Positions 1 to 9,265 of a stretch of 64,000 nt of DNA are shown here, piece after piece. Source of the DNA: Xanthomonas fragariae (GTDB taxonomy: Bacteria > Pseudomonadota > Gammaproteobacteria > Xanthomonadales > Xanthomonadaceae). The first letter of the stretch is position 1. Each line of letters opens with the position of its first letter. The stretch spans positions 930,001 through 994,000 of the forward strand of contig NZ_CP071955.1 in assembly GCF_017603965.1 (NCBI RefSeq), in the 5' to 3' direction. A program made the translations under genes and the position numbers. The notes under the pieces are model-generated. The model was given only the letters and a program-made list of their open reading frames with translations, ran no database searches and was not told the DNA's origin.

Positions 1-1226
1 GCATTGGTTTCGCCCTCGGCCTATTGTTGGGTCTGACCGTCTACTACCTGGCCGGCAGCGACGCCGACTGGGTGCACGTGGTGACCAAGTACATCACCAC
101 GCCGTTCTCGCAGATTTTCCTCAATCTGATCTTCATGCTGATCGTGCCGCTGCTGTTTTCGGCGCTGGTAGTGGGCATTTCCGAAATGGGCGACATTCGC
201 GCGCTCGGCCGCGTGGGTTGGCGCACCTTGGGCTACACCGTCGTGCTGTCGAGTGTGGCGGTATTGCTTGGCCTGGTGCTGGTCAACGTATTACGCCCTG
301 GGGTGGGCGTAGATCCGCAACTGGCCAACCAGTTGATCCAGGAAAACACCGAGCGTACCCGCGAGATCATTTCCAGCTCCGGCACCCAGCCGCAGGGCAT
401 GGACATGTTGTTGTCGATCGTGCCGAGCAATGTGATTGCCGCGGCGTCCAGCAACGGCGCGATCCTGTCGCTGATGTTCTTCGCGGTGATGTTCGGTGTG
501 GGCATAGTGCTCACCGACGATGAAAAGGTCGCCACGCTCAAGGGCGGCATCGAGGGTATCTTCGAAATCTCGATGACCTTGATCGGCCTTGTAATTCGCC
601 TCGCGCCCTATGCGGTGGCGTGTTTCATGTTCAATCTGGCTGCGCTGTTCGGATTCGACCTGCTGATTCGCCTAGGCGCCTACGTCGGTGTAGTAGTGCT
701 CGCGCTGGGTCTGCACATGGTGGTCACTTACGGGCTGGCGGTGAAGTTCGCCGGGCGCTCGCCGATCAGCTTCTTCAAGCAGAGCCAAGAGGCCACCATG
801 ATGGCGTTCTCCACGGCCTCCAGTAACGCGACCCTGCCGACCGCTCTGCGCGTGGCCGATGAGATGGGCCTGCCGCCGCGCGTGTCGCGCTTCGTGCTGA
901 CCGTGGGCGCTACGGCCAACCAGAACGGCACGGCATTGTTCGAAGGCGTGACGGTGATCTTCCTTGCGCAGTTTTTCAACGTGGACCTGAGTATCGGCCA
1001 GCAATTCATGGTGATGTTGGTCTGCATCCTGGGCGGCATCGGCACCGCTGGCGTGCCCTCCGGCTCGCTGCCGGTGGTAGCGCTGATTTGCGCGATGGTC
1101 GGCGTCAACCCGGTTGGCATCGGCATGATCCTGGGCGTCAATCACTTTCTGGATATGTGCCGCACCGCGTTGAACGTGACGGGTGATCTGGTGTTGACGA
1201 CGTTGGTGGTCAAGGGCGAGGAATAG
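1..1226 (+). CDS. Dicarboxylate/amino-acid:cation symporter, 5'-truncated by window edge
   Basis: Inner-membrane secondary transporter of the DAACS (GltP/DctA, SLC1-like) family, importing C4-dicarboxylates or acidic amino acids with H+ or Na+. The reading frame is open from base 3, so the true start lies outside the window and about 408 residues are visible. The family signatures are all present: a serine-rich re-entrant loop (AFSTASSNATLPTALR), the TANQNGTALFEG segment matching the NMDGTA motif, the second hairpin GGIGTAGVPSGSLP, and the substrate-binding helix FLDMCRTALNVTGD. Several long hydrophobic helices precede these. Which substrate it carries cannot be told from the sequence. It is transcribed toward tkt, about 200 bp upstream of it. 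Confidence 0.93.
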   Translation, partial: IGFALGLLLGLTVYYLAGSDADWVHVVTKYITTPFSQIFLNLIFMLIVPLLFSALVVGISEMGDIRALGRVGWRTLGYTVVLSSVAVLLGLVLVNVLRPGVGVDPQLANQLIQENTERTREIISSSGTQPQGMDMLLSIVPSNVIAAASSNGAILSLMFFAVMFGVGIVLTDDEKVATLKGGIEGIFEISMTLIGLVIRLAPYAVACFMFNLAALFGFDLLIRLGAYVGVVVLALGLHMVVTYGLAVKFAGRSPISFFKQSQEATMMAFSTASSNATLPTALRVADEMGLPPRVSRFVLTVGATANQNGTALFEGVTVIFLAQFFNVDLSIGQQFMVMLVCILGGIGTAGVPSGSLPVVALICAMVGVNPVGIGMILGVNHFLDMCRTALNVTGDLVLTTLVVKGEE

Positions 1227-1250
1227 GGAAAATCGGGAGTGGGCAATCGC
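1225..1250. repeat. Short G-rich intergenic repeat, diverged copy
   Basis: G-rich run (gggaaaatcgggagtgggca) directly after the symporter stop. It resembles the GGGATTGGGGAATCGG elements seen elsewhere in the window near 13,480, 15,680, 33,990, 34,075 and 37,050. This copy is the most diverged. Confidence 0.35.
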
Positions 1251-1432
1251 TAAAGCGGGCTATTGCGATCGGCAGCTGTGATGTGAGCTCTGGCGATCGC
1301 AATCGTGGCTGCTTTGGGGCAGTGGCGTCATCGACCAACTGGCGACACTGCATCCGGTTCCTCATTCCCGCCGCCCCATTCCGCTAACACGCTCTGTGGG
1401 AGAATAGGCGGCTCCTCTTCCCATAGACGTCC

Positions 1433-3433
1433 ATGACCCAGCCCACCCGTCGCCAGCTGGCCAACGCCATCCGTTTTCTCGCCGCCGATGCGGTCGAAGC
1501 CGCCAAGTCCGGCCATCCCGGTATGCCCATGGGAATGGCCGATATCGCCGAAGTGCTGTGGAACGATTTCTTCCGCCATAACCCGAACAACCCGCAGTGG
1601 TTCAACCGCGACCGCTTCGTGCTGTCCAACGGGCATGGCTCAATGCTGCAGTACGCGCTGCTGCACCTGTCCGGTTACGACCTGCCGATCGAGCAGCTCA
1701 AGCAGTTCCGTCAGCTACACAGCAAGACCGCCGGTCACCCCGAGCGCAGCGAAACCCCCGGCGTAGAGACCACCACCGGTCCGCTCGGGCAGGGCTTTGC
1801 CAATGCAGTCGGTTTCGCGCTGGCCGAGAAGTTGCTGGCGCAGCGCTACAACCGCCCGGAGCTGCAGATCGTCGACCACCGCACCTGGGTGTTCATGGGC
1901 GACGGTTGCATGATGGAAGGCATTTCGCACGAAGCTGCGTCGCTGGCCGGTACCTGGGGCCTGGGCAAGCTGGTGGCGTTCTGGGACAACAACCAGATCT
2001 CCATCGACGGCAACACTGCCGGCTGGTTTAGCGACAACACGCCGGAGCGTTTCGAAGCGTACGGCTGGCACGTGATTGGCGATGTGGACGGACACGACGC
2101 CGAGAAGATCAAGGCCGCCATCGAAACCGCGCTGGACACCACCGACAAGCCCACCCTGATCTGCTGCCGCACCAAGATCGGGTTCGGCGCGCCGAGCAAG
2201 GCCGGCAAGGAATCCTCGCACGGCGCCCCGCTGGGCAAGGAAGAACTGGAAGGCGCACGCAAGGCGCTCGACTGGCCGTACGGCCCGTTCGAAATTCCCG
2301 AAGAGATCTACGCCGGCTGGCGCGCTAATGGCACCGGCACGTTGCGGCAGGCCGAGTGGGAGCAGCTGTTCGACAAGTACGGCAAGCAGTATTCGGCCGA
2401 AGCAGCCGAGCTGACCCGTCGTTCGCACGCTGAACTGCCGGCCGAGTTCATCGCCCAGGCCGATGCCTACATCGCCAAGGCGCAGCAAGATGGCCAGACC
2501 ATCGCCTCGCGCAAAGCCTCGCAGCTGGCGATCGAAGCGTTCGCGCCGCTGCTGCCCGAACTGATCGGCGGTTCGGCCGATCTGGCGCATTCCAACCTGA
2601 CCTTGTGGAAGGCCAGCAAGTCGGTAGCTACCGATGACCCGGATGCCAACTACGTGTATTACGGCGTGCGCGAGTTCGGCATGACCGCCATTGCCAATGG
2701 TCTGGCACTGCATGGCGGCTTCATTCCGTTCGATGCCACCTTCCTGGTGTTCAGCGATTACGCACGCAACGGCGTGCGCATGAGCGCGTTGAATCCGGCG
2801 CATGCCATCCATGTGTACACGCACGACTCGATCGGCCTGGGCGAAGACGGTCCGACCCATCAGCCGGTGGAGCACCTGGCCTCGCTGCGCTACATCCCCA
2901 ACAACGATGTGTGGCGCCCTGGCGATGCGGTGGAGTCGGCAGTCAGCTGGAAAGCCGCCATCACCCGCAAGGACGGCCCGAGCTGCCTGGTGTTCAGTCG
3001 GCAGAACCTGCAACACCAGCCGCGCAGCGCCGAGCAACTCAAACTGATCGAACGTGGTGGTTATGTGCTGGCCGATGCCGAAGGCGGTACGCCGGACGTG
3101 ATCCTGATCGCCACCGGTTCGGAAGTTGGCCTGGCGGTTGACGCCAAGAAGACTCTGGATGCGGCCGGTTTGAAGACGCGCGTGGTGTCGATGCCGTCCA
3201 CCGATGTATTCGATCGCCAGGATGCGGCCTATCGCGAGTCTGTGTTGCCGAACGCGGTGCGCAAGCGCGTGGCGGTGGAAGCGGGCGTGACCGGCTTCTG
3301 GCGCAAGTACGTGGGCCTGGATGGCGATGTGGTCGGCATCGACACCTTCGGTGCCTCGGCGCCGGCCGATCAGTTGTATGCGTACTTCAAGATCACCGCC
3401 GAGCATGTGGTCGCGGCGGCCAAGGCGCTGTAA
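1433..3433 (+). CDS. tkt: Transketolase
   Basis: Thiamine-diphosphate-dependent cytosolic enzyme moving two-carbon units between ketose and aldose phosphates in the non-oxidative pentose-phosphate pathway. The 666-residue length is normal for bacterial TktA. Visible signatures are the N-terminal ThDP/substrate region [18 protein letters not shown], the TTGPLGQG loop, the [13 protein letters not shown] metal/ThDP motif, and the pyrimidine-domain segment [18 protein letters not shown]. The start ATG at 1433 gives the expected [22 protein letters not shown]-terminus. A strong intrinsic terminator follows immediately, so it is probably monocistronic. Confidence 0.98.
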   Translation: MTQPTRRQLANAIRFLAADAVEAAKSGHPGMPMGMADIAEVLWNDFFRHNPNNPQWFNRDRFVLSNGHGSMLQYALLHLSGYDLPIEQLKQFRQLHSKTAGHPERSETPGVETTTGPLGQGFANAVGFALAEKLLAQRYNRPELQIVDHRTWVFMGDGCMMEGISHEAASLAGTWGLGKLVAFWDNNQISIDGNTAGWFSDNTPERFEAYGWHVIGDVDGHDAEKIKAAIETALDTTDKPTLICCRTKIGFGAPSKAGKESSHGAPLGKEELEGARKALDWPYGPFEIPEEIYAGWRANGTGTLRQAEWEQLFDKYGKQYSAEAAELTRRSHAELPAEFIAQADAYIAKAQQDGQTIASRKASQLAIEAFAPLLPELIGGSADLAHSNLTLWKASKSVATDDPDANYVYYGVREFGMTAIANGLALHGGFIPFDATFLVFSDYARNGVRMSALNPAHAIHVYTHDSIGLGEDGPTHQPVEHLASLRYIPNNDVWRPGDAVESAVSWKAAITRKDGPSCLVFSRQNLQHQPRSAEQLKLIERGGYVLADAEGGTPDVILIATGSEVGLAVDAKKTLDAAGLKTRVVSMPSTDVFDRQDAAYRESVLPNAVRKRVAVEAGVTGFWRKYVGLDGDVVGIDTFGASAPADQLYAYFKITAEHVVAAAKAL

Positions 3434-3455
3434 CGCTTTGCGTCTTGAGTTAGAG

Positions 3456-3482
3456 AAAAAGCCGGCGAAAGCCGGCTTTTTT
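3456..3482 (+). terminator. Rho-independent terminator after tkt
   Basis: GCCGGC-GAAA-GCCGGC stem-loop (3461-3476) with A-tract on the left and six T on the right, 23 bp after the tkt stop. The A/T flanks make it plausible in both directions. Confidence 0.93.
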
Positions 3483-3885
3483 GTCGCGCGTGGTATTCAA
3501 CGCGCGATGTGTCATCGTTCAACGCAGCGTTGTGCGTTGTGCGTGCTCGCATGGTCGGCCTGTATCAGGACGGCGAGTTGGACATGGACCGCTACAACCC
3601 GCGCAAGAAGATCGGCTCGTCGGTCATGGATGCCGACCTTACCGACAACACGTTGCCGAGCGTGGGCTACGAATATCAGAAAAAGTCCGCTGGTGTACGA
3701 AACCATTGCCGAAACGCGCGCAACGAATCCATGGTGTCCATCGATTGGTCGGCCATCTTGAACGGTGCAATCAGCGTGAGGTGATTTATGCGGCGTGCAA
3801 GCGTAATAGGCTTGCAACGGTCGGCCAGGGACCGCGCCGGCTACCTGCCGCAGTGTTATTTTGTGTGCATGACCGAGCCATCGCA
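3483..3885. other. Gene-poor stretch with an unassigned 91-codon frame and a small hairpin
   Basis: No gene is recognised. An open frame on the + strand (GTG 3509 to stop 3784) contains a protein-like segment around DGELDMDRYNPRKKIGSS, but I recognise no family and there is no clear ribosome-binding site; it may be a decayed remnant. A hairpin TGCAAGC-N7-GCTTGCA lies at 3796-3816, downstream of the minus-strand peptidase gene. It lacks a T-run, so it is a poor terminator candidate. Confidence 0.4.
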
Positions 3886-4599
3886 TCACTGCAAAGCTTG
3901 ATCGCCATGCAACACGGGGTAAGGATTCAACACGTCGCCCTTCCACCAGTGTTTTTCTGGACCCAAGCGATGGATTTCGAAATGCAGATGCGGCGCCGCA
4001 GGATTCGCGTCGCCGGTACTGCCGACATAGCCAATGATCTGACCGCGCTTGATGGACTGTTTTTCAGCCAAGCCATCGGCGTAACGCTCTAGATGCGCAT
4101 AGTAGTAGCAATATGTGCCATTCGGGTCGAACTGATACAGCGTCAAGCCTCCGCGTTCGCTGGTGAAGAGTTTCTCGACCGTGCCGTCCGCAACTGCCAG
4201 CACGGGTGTTCCTGACGGCGCAAGGATGTCGATGGCATCGTGCACGCGGCCTTCGCTGCGTGCGTCGGTGAAAGTGTCCTGCAACTGGCTGCTGCTGATC
4301 CCTTGCACCGGAATCAGCAGGCCGGTTTCTGAAACTGCGGTGTCGGCAGATGGCGCGGGCGTTGTTGTCACAGACGTGTCGATTGGAGCCGCATCGGTCG
4401 CGGGAGCTGAGACAGAGGCGGTAACCGCTGGTGCTGGTGCAGAAGATGCTGCCAGTTCAGCACGCGCGTCACGCTCTGTTGCCACAGGCGCAGTATTCGA
4501 CGATGACGTGGTCTCTGCCTCCGGCACGCTATGTTTCAGCCACCAATAACCAGCTGCGCCCAGCAGCACACCCAATACCAACGTGATCAGCAGTTTCAT
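3886..4599 (-). CDS. Membrane-anchored M23 (LytM-type) peptidase
   Basis: Predicted periplasmic zinc metallo-endopeptidase cutting peptidoglycan cross-bridges or stems. The 237-residue protein starts MKLLITLVLGVLLGAAGYWW, a single N-terminal membrane anchor. A ~80-residue Ala/Ser/Thr/Pro-rich linker follows, then an M23 domain. Both zinc motifs are intact: HxxxD as HDAID and HxH as HLHFEI, with the YAH turn between them, so it should be catalytically competent rather than an EnvC/NlpD-type activator. The ATG at 4599 lies 2 bp after the stop codon of the L,D-transpeptidase gene, so the two are almost certainly co-transcribed for cell-wall remodelling. Upstream in-frame codons run into the neighbouring gene and were not used. 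Confidence 0.88.
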   Translation of the reverse strand: MKLLITLVLGVLLGAAGYWWLKHSVPEAETTSSSNTAPVATERDARAELAASSAPAPAVTASVSAPATDAAPIDTSVTTTPAPSADTAVSETGLLIPVQGISSSQLQDTFTDARSEGRVHDAIDILAPSGTPVLAVADGTVEKLFTSERGGLTLYQFDPNGTYCYYYAHLERYADGLAEKQSIKRGQIIGYVGSTGDANPAAPHLHFEIHRLGPEKHWWKGDVLNPYPVLHGDQALQ

Positions 4600-4601
4600 G
4601 C

Positions 4602-5603
4602 TTACTCCTGCATGACCACCGGCACCGACGGGCCGACCACGCTGGCCAGGTTGACGACGTCCCAGTTGGTCAGGCGCACGCAACCATGCGATTCGGTCTT
4701 GCCGATACGGCCGGGCTCCGGGGTGCCATGCAGGCCGTAATGCGGCTTGGAAAGGTCAATCCACACGCGGCCGACCGGGTTGTTCGGGCCTGGTGGCAGC
4801 GTCGCTTTCTGATCGCCTTTTTTCGCATCCCAGAACAGCTTGGGGTTGTACTTGAACACCGGGGCGCGCGAGATGCCGAGGATCTTCCAGCGGCCGATCG
4901 GCAGTGGATCGTGCTTGCTGCCCGAAGACACCGGGAACTGCGCGTACAGCTTGCCGTCGGCATCGAACAGACGCAGCGTCGAGTCGGATTTGTCGATCAC
5001 CAGTTTGGCCGGCTTGGCCAGTGGCGGGACACCGTCTATGTTCGGCACCTGGATCACGCTGCCGGCCTTGCTCAGGTCCACGCCGGGATTGAGTTGGCGC
5101 AGCAGTTCGGGGGCTGCATGGAAACGTTCGCCCAGTGCTTCGTCGACCGAGGTGTAGCCGAGCGAAGGCAATTTGGCCTGCTCTGCCGGGCCCTTGGGAA
5201 TTGGCTGGAACGGGCCGGCGACGTCGGCATCGGTGAGGGTGTATTGCATCAATGCCGGCGTGGTGTCGGCTTGCAATGCCTGCCAAGTTGCGTCATCCAG
5301 CTCGCCGGTTACCTTGATCGTATGTGCGGCCTGAAACCCGGAAACAGCACGCTTTTGATTGGAGCCACGTTCGCCATCGATCTGCCCCGGCGAAAAATGC
5401 GCACGATCCAGCAATACCTGCGCATGCATGTCCGAACGTGGGCCGGTCGGCACGACGTTCGCGACGGGCACGGTTGCAGGTGCAGCGGCGGGCTGCGGCG
5501 CCTGCGCCAGTGCAGAGATCGAGGGGCCCAGTGCGAGGGCGAGCAAACAGGTGCGAGCGTAAGAGCGTGAAGACATGAGCAGGTCCGATGGATGCATGCG
5601 CAT
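4602..5603 (-). CDS. L,D-transpeptidase (YkuD/ErfK family) with peptidoglycan-binding domain
   Basis: Periplasmic peptidoglycan L,D-transpeptidase, making 3-3 cross-links or attaching proteins to the wall. The N-terminus carries a signal peptide (ARTCLLALALGPSISALAQ). A PG_binding_1 domain follows (roughly residues 60-115, VLLDRAHFSPGQIDGERGS onward), then a YkuD domain ending in the catalytic signature SHGCVRLTN. An NNPVGRVWIDL segment and an HGTPEP loop precede the catalytic Cys. Three in-frame ATGs occur in the first ten codons (5603, 5597, 5576). AAGG sits at a better distance from the ATG at 5597, so the exact start is uncertain. It lies upstream of, and is coupled to, the M23 peptidase gene. 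Confidence 0.92.
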   Translation of the reverse strand: MRMHPSDLLMSSRSYARTCLLALALGPSISALAQAPQPAAAPATVPVANVVPTGPRSDMHAQVLLDRAHFSPGQIDGERGSNQKRAVSGFQAAHTIKVTGELDDATWQALQADTTPALMQYTLTDADVAGPFQPIPKGPAEQAKLPSLGYTSVDEALGERFHAAPELLRQLNPGVDLSKAGSVIQVPNIDGVPPLAKPAKLVIDKSDSTLRLFDADGKLYAQFPVSSGSKHDPLPIGRWKILGISRAPVFKYNPKLFWDAKKGDQKATLPPGPNNPVGRVWIDLSKPHYGLHGTPEPGRIGKTESHGCVRLTNWDVVNLASVVGPSVPVVMQE

Positions 5604-5729
5604 ACCTTGCCCGATCGGCCTGCGTTTTCTTCGTGAAATGGCTGCACCCGGACTAACTGAGAGTGCGGTATCGATGCGGGGAATAAGTGATGGCGTGAGG
5701 TGTGGTTCCGCTTTGCGATCTCATACATG

Positions 5730-5782
<53 letters not shown>

Positions 5783-6205
5783 TGTGCCGTGCACTTGTGC
5801 GTGGGCGATTTCATTGCATCGACCGACAACCGGTCACCTGCGTTCGGTCACCTGCGTTGCGCCTAAACGGTCGGCCGATGAAATCGGCGGCGATGTCAGC
5901 AGAAAGATTCGGCGTCGTCGGCTTTGCTCGGATGCAGATCGGGATTGAGCTTGGAGATGCCGACCACCTTGCTGGGTGTCGTCGCTGGAGTACACCGTTT
6001 CGCCGGAAATCAGGGCTGAAGGCCGGGCGTCTGAAACTGCGGTGCAGCCAGGTGCGGTACACGGTGAGGTCATCTGGACGATAGTTGATACGGACGTCCG
6101 GCAATACTTGTCCTTACGTGCTGCCGGTACCGATGAAACTGCTTCTGTGCTGCCATCGCAGCTGGATTGCCCGGAATCGGCGCAGCGACTTGGCAAGCAT
6201 TCTGT
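5783..6205. other. Gene-free stretch between the L,D-transpeptidase and blaI-type genes
   Basis: No supportable gene. A 12-base direct repeat (CGGTCACCTGCG) occurs twice near 5830-5855. The minus strand around 5900-6060 has short protein-like stretches in two different frames, suggesting a decayed gene, but I could not recognise the family. Confidence 0.4.
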
Positions 6206-6239
6206 TTACGGGCGTAATCGATAAAAATTACAGGCGTAA
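6206..6239 (+). promoter_or_regulatory. Two tandem TTAC-N4-GTAA dyads, probable BlaI-type operators
   Basis: The dyads TTACGGGCGTAA (6206-6217) and TTACAGGCGTAA (6228-6239) share 11 of 12 bases and are 22 bp apart centre to centre, about two helical turns. The second ends 4 bp before the blaI-type ATG. Repressors of the BlaI/MecI/CopY family bind TACA/TGTA-like dyads upstream of their own gene, which fits autorepression of this operon. Confidence 0.7.
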
Positions 6240-6243
6240 TCGG

Positions 6244-6609
6244 ATGTCGATCAGCGATGCGGAGACAGTGGTGATGCAAGTACTCTGGGACAGTGCGCCG
6301 TGCACGGCGGATGACGTTGTCGCCTCGTTGTCGCACACCGGTTGGGCCGATCCGACCATCAAGACTTTGCTCAATCGTCTGCTTACCAAGGGCGCCATCT
6401 CAGCCGAAAAGCAAGGCCGCAAGTACCACTATTGGCCATTGCTGCAACGCGACCAGTGGGTGCAACAACAGAGCGAAGGTTTGCTGCAACGGCTGTTCGG
6501 TGGACGAGTCGCGCCGCTGGTGGCGCACTTCAGCGAGCGCGGAAAACTCAACGCGTCCGATATTGCGGAATTGAAGCGGCTGCTCAAGGAGTTGGACGAT
6601 GCGCCTTGA
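6244..6609 (+). CDS. BlaI/MecI/CopY-family transcriptional repressor
   Basis: Winged-helix repressor of 121 residues, the usual BlaI length. The start MSISDAETVVMQVLW, followed by TADDVVASL and WADPTIKTLLNRLLTKG, matches the DNA-binding helices, and KGAISAEKQGRKYHYWPLL forms the wing. The C-terminal half is the dimerisation region. In the family, such repressors are inactivated when a partner BlaR1/MecR1-type metalloprotease senses a cell-wall-targeting antibiotic. The ATG at 6244 sits just after two operator-like dyads. The 3' end overlaps the next gene by 11 bp, indicating translational coupling to the BlaR1-like gene. Confidence 0.9.
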   Translation: MSISDAETVVMQVLWDSAPCTADDVVASLSHTGWADPTIKTLLNRLLTKGAISAEKQGRKYHYWPLLQRDQWVQQQSEGLLQRLFGGRVAPLVAHFSERGKLNASDIAELKRLLKELDDAP

Positions 6610-7899
6610 TCCATTAGTGCTGCTGCAAGCCATGCTCTACATCACGGTCGCGTTGTTGGCGTGCTTGTTGCTGCGTCGTCCGCTGCGTGCCTGGCTGGGT
6701 GCAACGGCGGCGTATGCGATCTGGGCAAGCGTGCCGCTCGCGTTGGTGGCAGCCGCGCTGCCAGGCCGGCCGACAAGTGCAGCATTGCTGAAATTGCCCG
6801 CGCCGGTTGCCATGCCGCTTCCGCTCACCACGCACGACGGCGAACACGGATGGACGCAGTTCCTTGTGGCCGCGTGGCTTGCCGGGGCCGCAGTGATGGC
6901 GGTCGTTCTGTGGTGGCGTCAGCAGCGTTTCGTGCGCAGCATGGGGCCACTGCATGCGTTGGACAACGTGCTGTGGATAGCGACGCATGACGTCGGTCTG
7001 CCGGCAGCTTTGGGGATCTGGCGGCCGCGTATCGTGGTGCCGATGGATTTCAATGCGCGCTACACCGCTGGCGAGCGTGCCCTGATCTTGACGCACCAAC
7101 GGCTGCATCTGCGCCGCGGCGACCTGCATGCCAATCTGCTGGCCGCACTGCTGCTCTGCATCGCTTGGTTCAACCCGCTGATGCACTTGGCATGGCGCGC
7201 GTTCCGGCTAGAGCAGGAACTGGCCTGCGATGCCGCGGTACTGGCGCGGTACCCCAGCAAGCGACGCGGCTATGCGACCACGATGCTCAAGTGCCAGCTT
7301 GGCAGTGGTTGGACCCCACTGGCCTGCCATTGGGTGTCGTCGCACATCCGTTGACGCAGCGCATTGCCGCATTGTGTGGTCCTGCGACGAATGTGCGGCG
7401 TGCCCGTTGGAAGATGGGCATGGTGCTGTCGCTGGCACTGATCGGGAGCGCCGCCTGCTGGGCCGTGCAGCCCTCGCGCATGGTTGCAACGGTGCGACCG
7501 ACACTGGCGCCAGGCAACGCGCTGGATTTGGCTACGCTGCAACCGCCGAAATATCCACGCAATGCATTCGTTGCAGCGATCGAGGGCTTTGTCGAATTGC
7601 AGATCGAGGTGGACGTGCGAGGGGCGCCACAGCACATCGCTATTGTGCAAAGCCGGCCCGCCGGCGTGTTCGATCAGGCGGTGGTCGATGCAGCGCGCCA
7701 ATGGCGTTTTAAACCTGCGCGTGTGGATGGCAAGGCGGTGACCTCCGCGGTCCGCGTGCCGGTCAGGTTCGAACTGGATGCTTCGGATGAAACGTCCGCA
7801 TCCGCTGACGCCGGTGCAACGCGACCAGATGCCGCGCGGCCCGATCTTCTTGCTGGCTGCGCATCAGCACAGTGCGCGCCGCGTGGAGCCTTGCGATGA
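6599..7899 (+). pseudogene. BlaR1-type M56 peptidase fused to a TonB C-terminal domain, frameshifted
   Basis: The first part (6599-7354) encodes a membrane protein with several N-terminal hydrophobic helices and an M56-type core (LPAALGIWRPRIVVP, then LTHQRLHLRRGD, then the ELACDAAVL motif). The zinc-protease signature normally reads HExxH; here it is HQxxH, so the catalytic Glu is replaced by Gln. The frame stops at 7354. An alternative frame continues with PLTQRIAALCG, a hydrophobic segment, and a clear TonB C-terminal domain (PPKYPRNAFVAAIEGFVELQ ... QWRFKPARVDGKAVTSAVR) to 7899. One missing base (or two extra) between about 7320 and 7350 would join them. The full product would be a membrane sensor with a periplasmic TonB-like tail. 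As written it is broken, unless the frameshift is a sequencing error. Confidence 0.8.
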
Positions 7900-8406
7900 A
7901 TCGCCGTCTGACATGCAGCGCAAGCGTGCTGCTCGTACTGAGTGGATGTGCCGCCCAACGCGTGCAGGAGCAGGAACTCAGCCAGCGCGAAGATTCGGTG
8001 GATCAGCACATGCTCACTTCGCAGTCTGGTGGAAATGGCGACGCATCCATCGAGCCCTACACACTGACGCCAACGCAGCGGTTCCGCGCCGGTATTGCCA
8101 GCCGATTCGCCACGGCAAACCTTGCCGCCGACCACCGTATGCGCCCATGTGATCGTCACGGCCGATGGCGCCGTGCAGTGCGTCGATCCCATGTCCGATC
8201 GCGACGAATGCGCAGCCGGGCTGCTGCCGGACAATGCCGATTTGGTGCAGGCGGTGCGCACCACGGTGCTGCAGTGGAGGTTTGTGCCGGCCGCGATGTG
8301 CACGTTTGCGCGAGGTGTCGCACAACCGGCGGCGCTGGACGATTGCACCGGCGCCGATAGCCAGGACCCGGTCCCGGTGACGCTGTCGTTCGCGTTCACC
8401 TTATGA
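7896..8406 (+). pseudogene. Small lipoprotein gene, frameshifted
   Basis: ATG at 7896 overlaps the preceding stop (ATGA). The product begins MNRRLTCSASVLLVLSGCAA, a lipoprotein signal with lipobox LSGC. The frame degrades after about residue 65 (QRFRA). The neighbouring frame from about 8092 carries a coherent tail (LPPTTVCAHVIVTADGAV ... TVLQWRFVPAA) ending at 8406. One extra base near 8091 explains the break. The tail resembles the C-terminal domain of TonB-like/energy-transducer proteins. Its place directly after the BlaR1/TonB gene suggests a three-gene operon now decaying. Confidence 0.65.
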
Positions 8407-8650
8407 AGTACGGCAAAGGCAAGGTAAGCGTGCGCACGGGCAAGGTCGCGCGATGACAAGCGATGCGTGCCGGCCAGCCCGCGCATGCAGCAAAGCGACC
8501 ACACCAGCACTTGTGGCAGCCGACGCTGCGAACAGTTCTCAGGTCCTCGTAACCGACGCACAGAACGTGCGGTGCCCGCGTTTGCAACTGCTGTTTCGAG
8601 CGGCGACCACGCCCGCCGGAATCGTCGCATAAGCGCTCGGCTAGTAGTAG

Positions 8651-9265
8651 TCACTCCAGCGCATGCACGCTGTCGGCAATACGTTGCACCTCGTCGGGAT
8701 TGTGGCTGACGTAGAGCATCGGCAAGCGGATCTCGTCGCGCACCCGCTGCAGATAAGGGATCAATTCTTCCCGGCGCGCCCGATCCAGCGCCGACAACGG
8801 TTCGTCGAATAACAGGATTGCCGGCTGCGACAACAGCGCCCGCCCAATCGCTACGCGCTGCGCCTCGCCACCGGAGAGATTGCGCGGCTGACGTTGCAGC
8901 AGCGGGCCGATGCCCAGCAACGCCACCACATCGTCGAACCCGAACGGCGATGTGCCACGCGCATGGCGACCGTAGCGCAGGTTGCGCCGCACATCCAGAT
9001 GCGGGAACAACCGCGCATCCTGAAACACGTAGCCGATCCGGCGCTTGTGCGTGGGCAGGTTCACGCCTTGTCGATCGTCGTACAGACACCGCCCATCAAT
9101 GCGAATATGCCCAGCATGCGGACGCACCAGCCCAGCAATCGCATTGAGCACGGTGGTCTTGCCGGCGCCGGACGGACCAACCAGCGCCACCACGCGCGCA
9201 GCGTCCTGGATGCGGATACGCCGCTGGAAGTTGCCGCGCCGCAGCTGCAGGTCGATATCGAGCAT
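8651..9265 (-). CDS. modC: Molybdate ABC transporter ATP-binding protein, short form
   Basis: Cytoplasmic ATPase of the molybdate importer. The 204-residue sequence has Walker A GPSGAGKTTVLNAIAGL, Q-loop GYVFQDARLFPHL, signature LSGGEAQRVAIGRALL, Walker B AILLFDEPLSALD and the H-loop YVSHNP. Canonical ModC proteins are about 350 residues and carry a C-terminal molybdate-binding TOBE/MOP domain. That domain is absent here because the protein ends soon after the H-loop. The start overlaps the modB stop (ATGA), so the genes are translationally coupled. Confidence 0.9.
   Translation of the reverse strand: MLDIDLQLRRGNFQRRIRIQDAARVVALVGPSGAGKTTVLNAIAGLVRPHAGHIRIDGRCLYDDRQGVNLPTHKRRIGYVFQDARLFPHLDVRRNLRYGRHARGTSPFGFDDVVALLGIGPLLQRQPRNLSGGEAQRVAIGRALLSQPAILLFDEPLSALDRARREELIPYLQRVRDEIRLPMLYVSHNPDEVQRIADSVHALE

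Noticed and set aside
672..1145. Antisense frames within the symporter gene
   Set aside because: Mirror frames of a strongly biased gene; His/Arg-rich translations without domains.
1715..3406. Very long open frame antisense to tkt
   Set aside because: High-GC genes often have long antisense frames; no start signal, domain or motif, while tkt itself is complete.
3509..3784. Possible small gene with DGELDMDRYNPRKKIGSS segment
   Set aside because: No recognisable family, no ribosome-binding site, and only part of it looks like protein. Kept as an unassigned stretch.
5811..6104. Decayed gene on the minus strand upstream of the blaI-type gene
   Set aside because: Short protein-like pieces in two frames, but no family could be recognised and composition alone could explain them.
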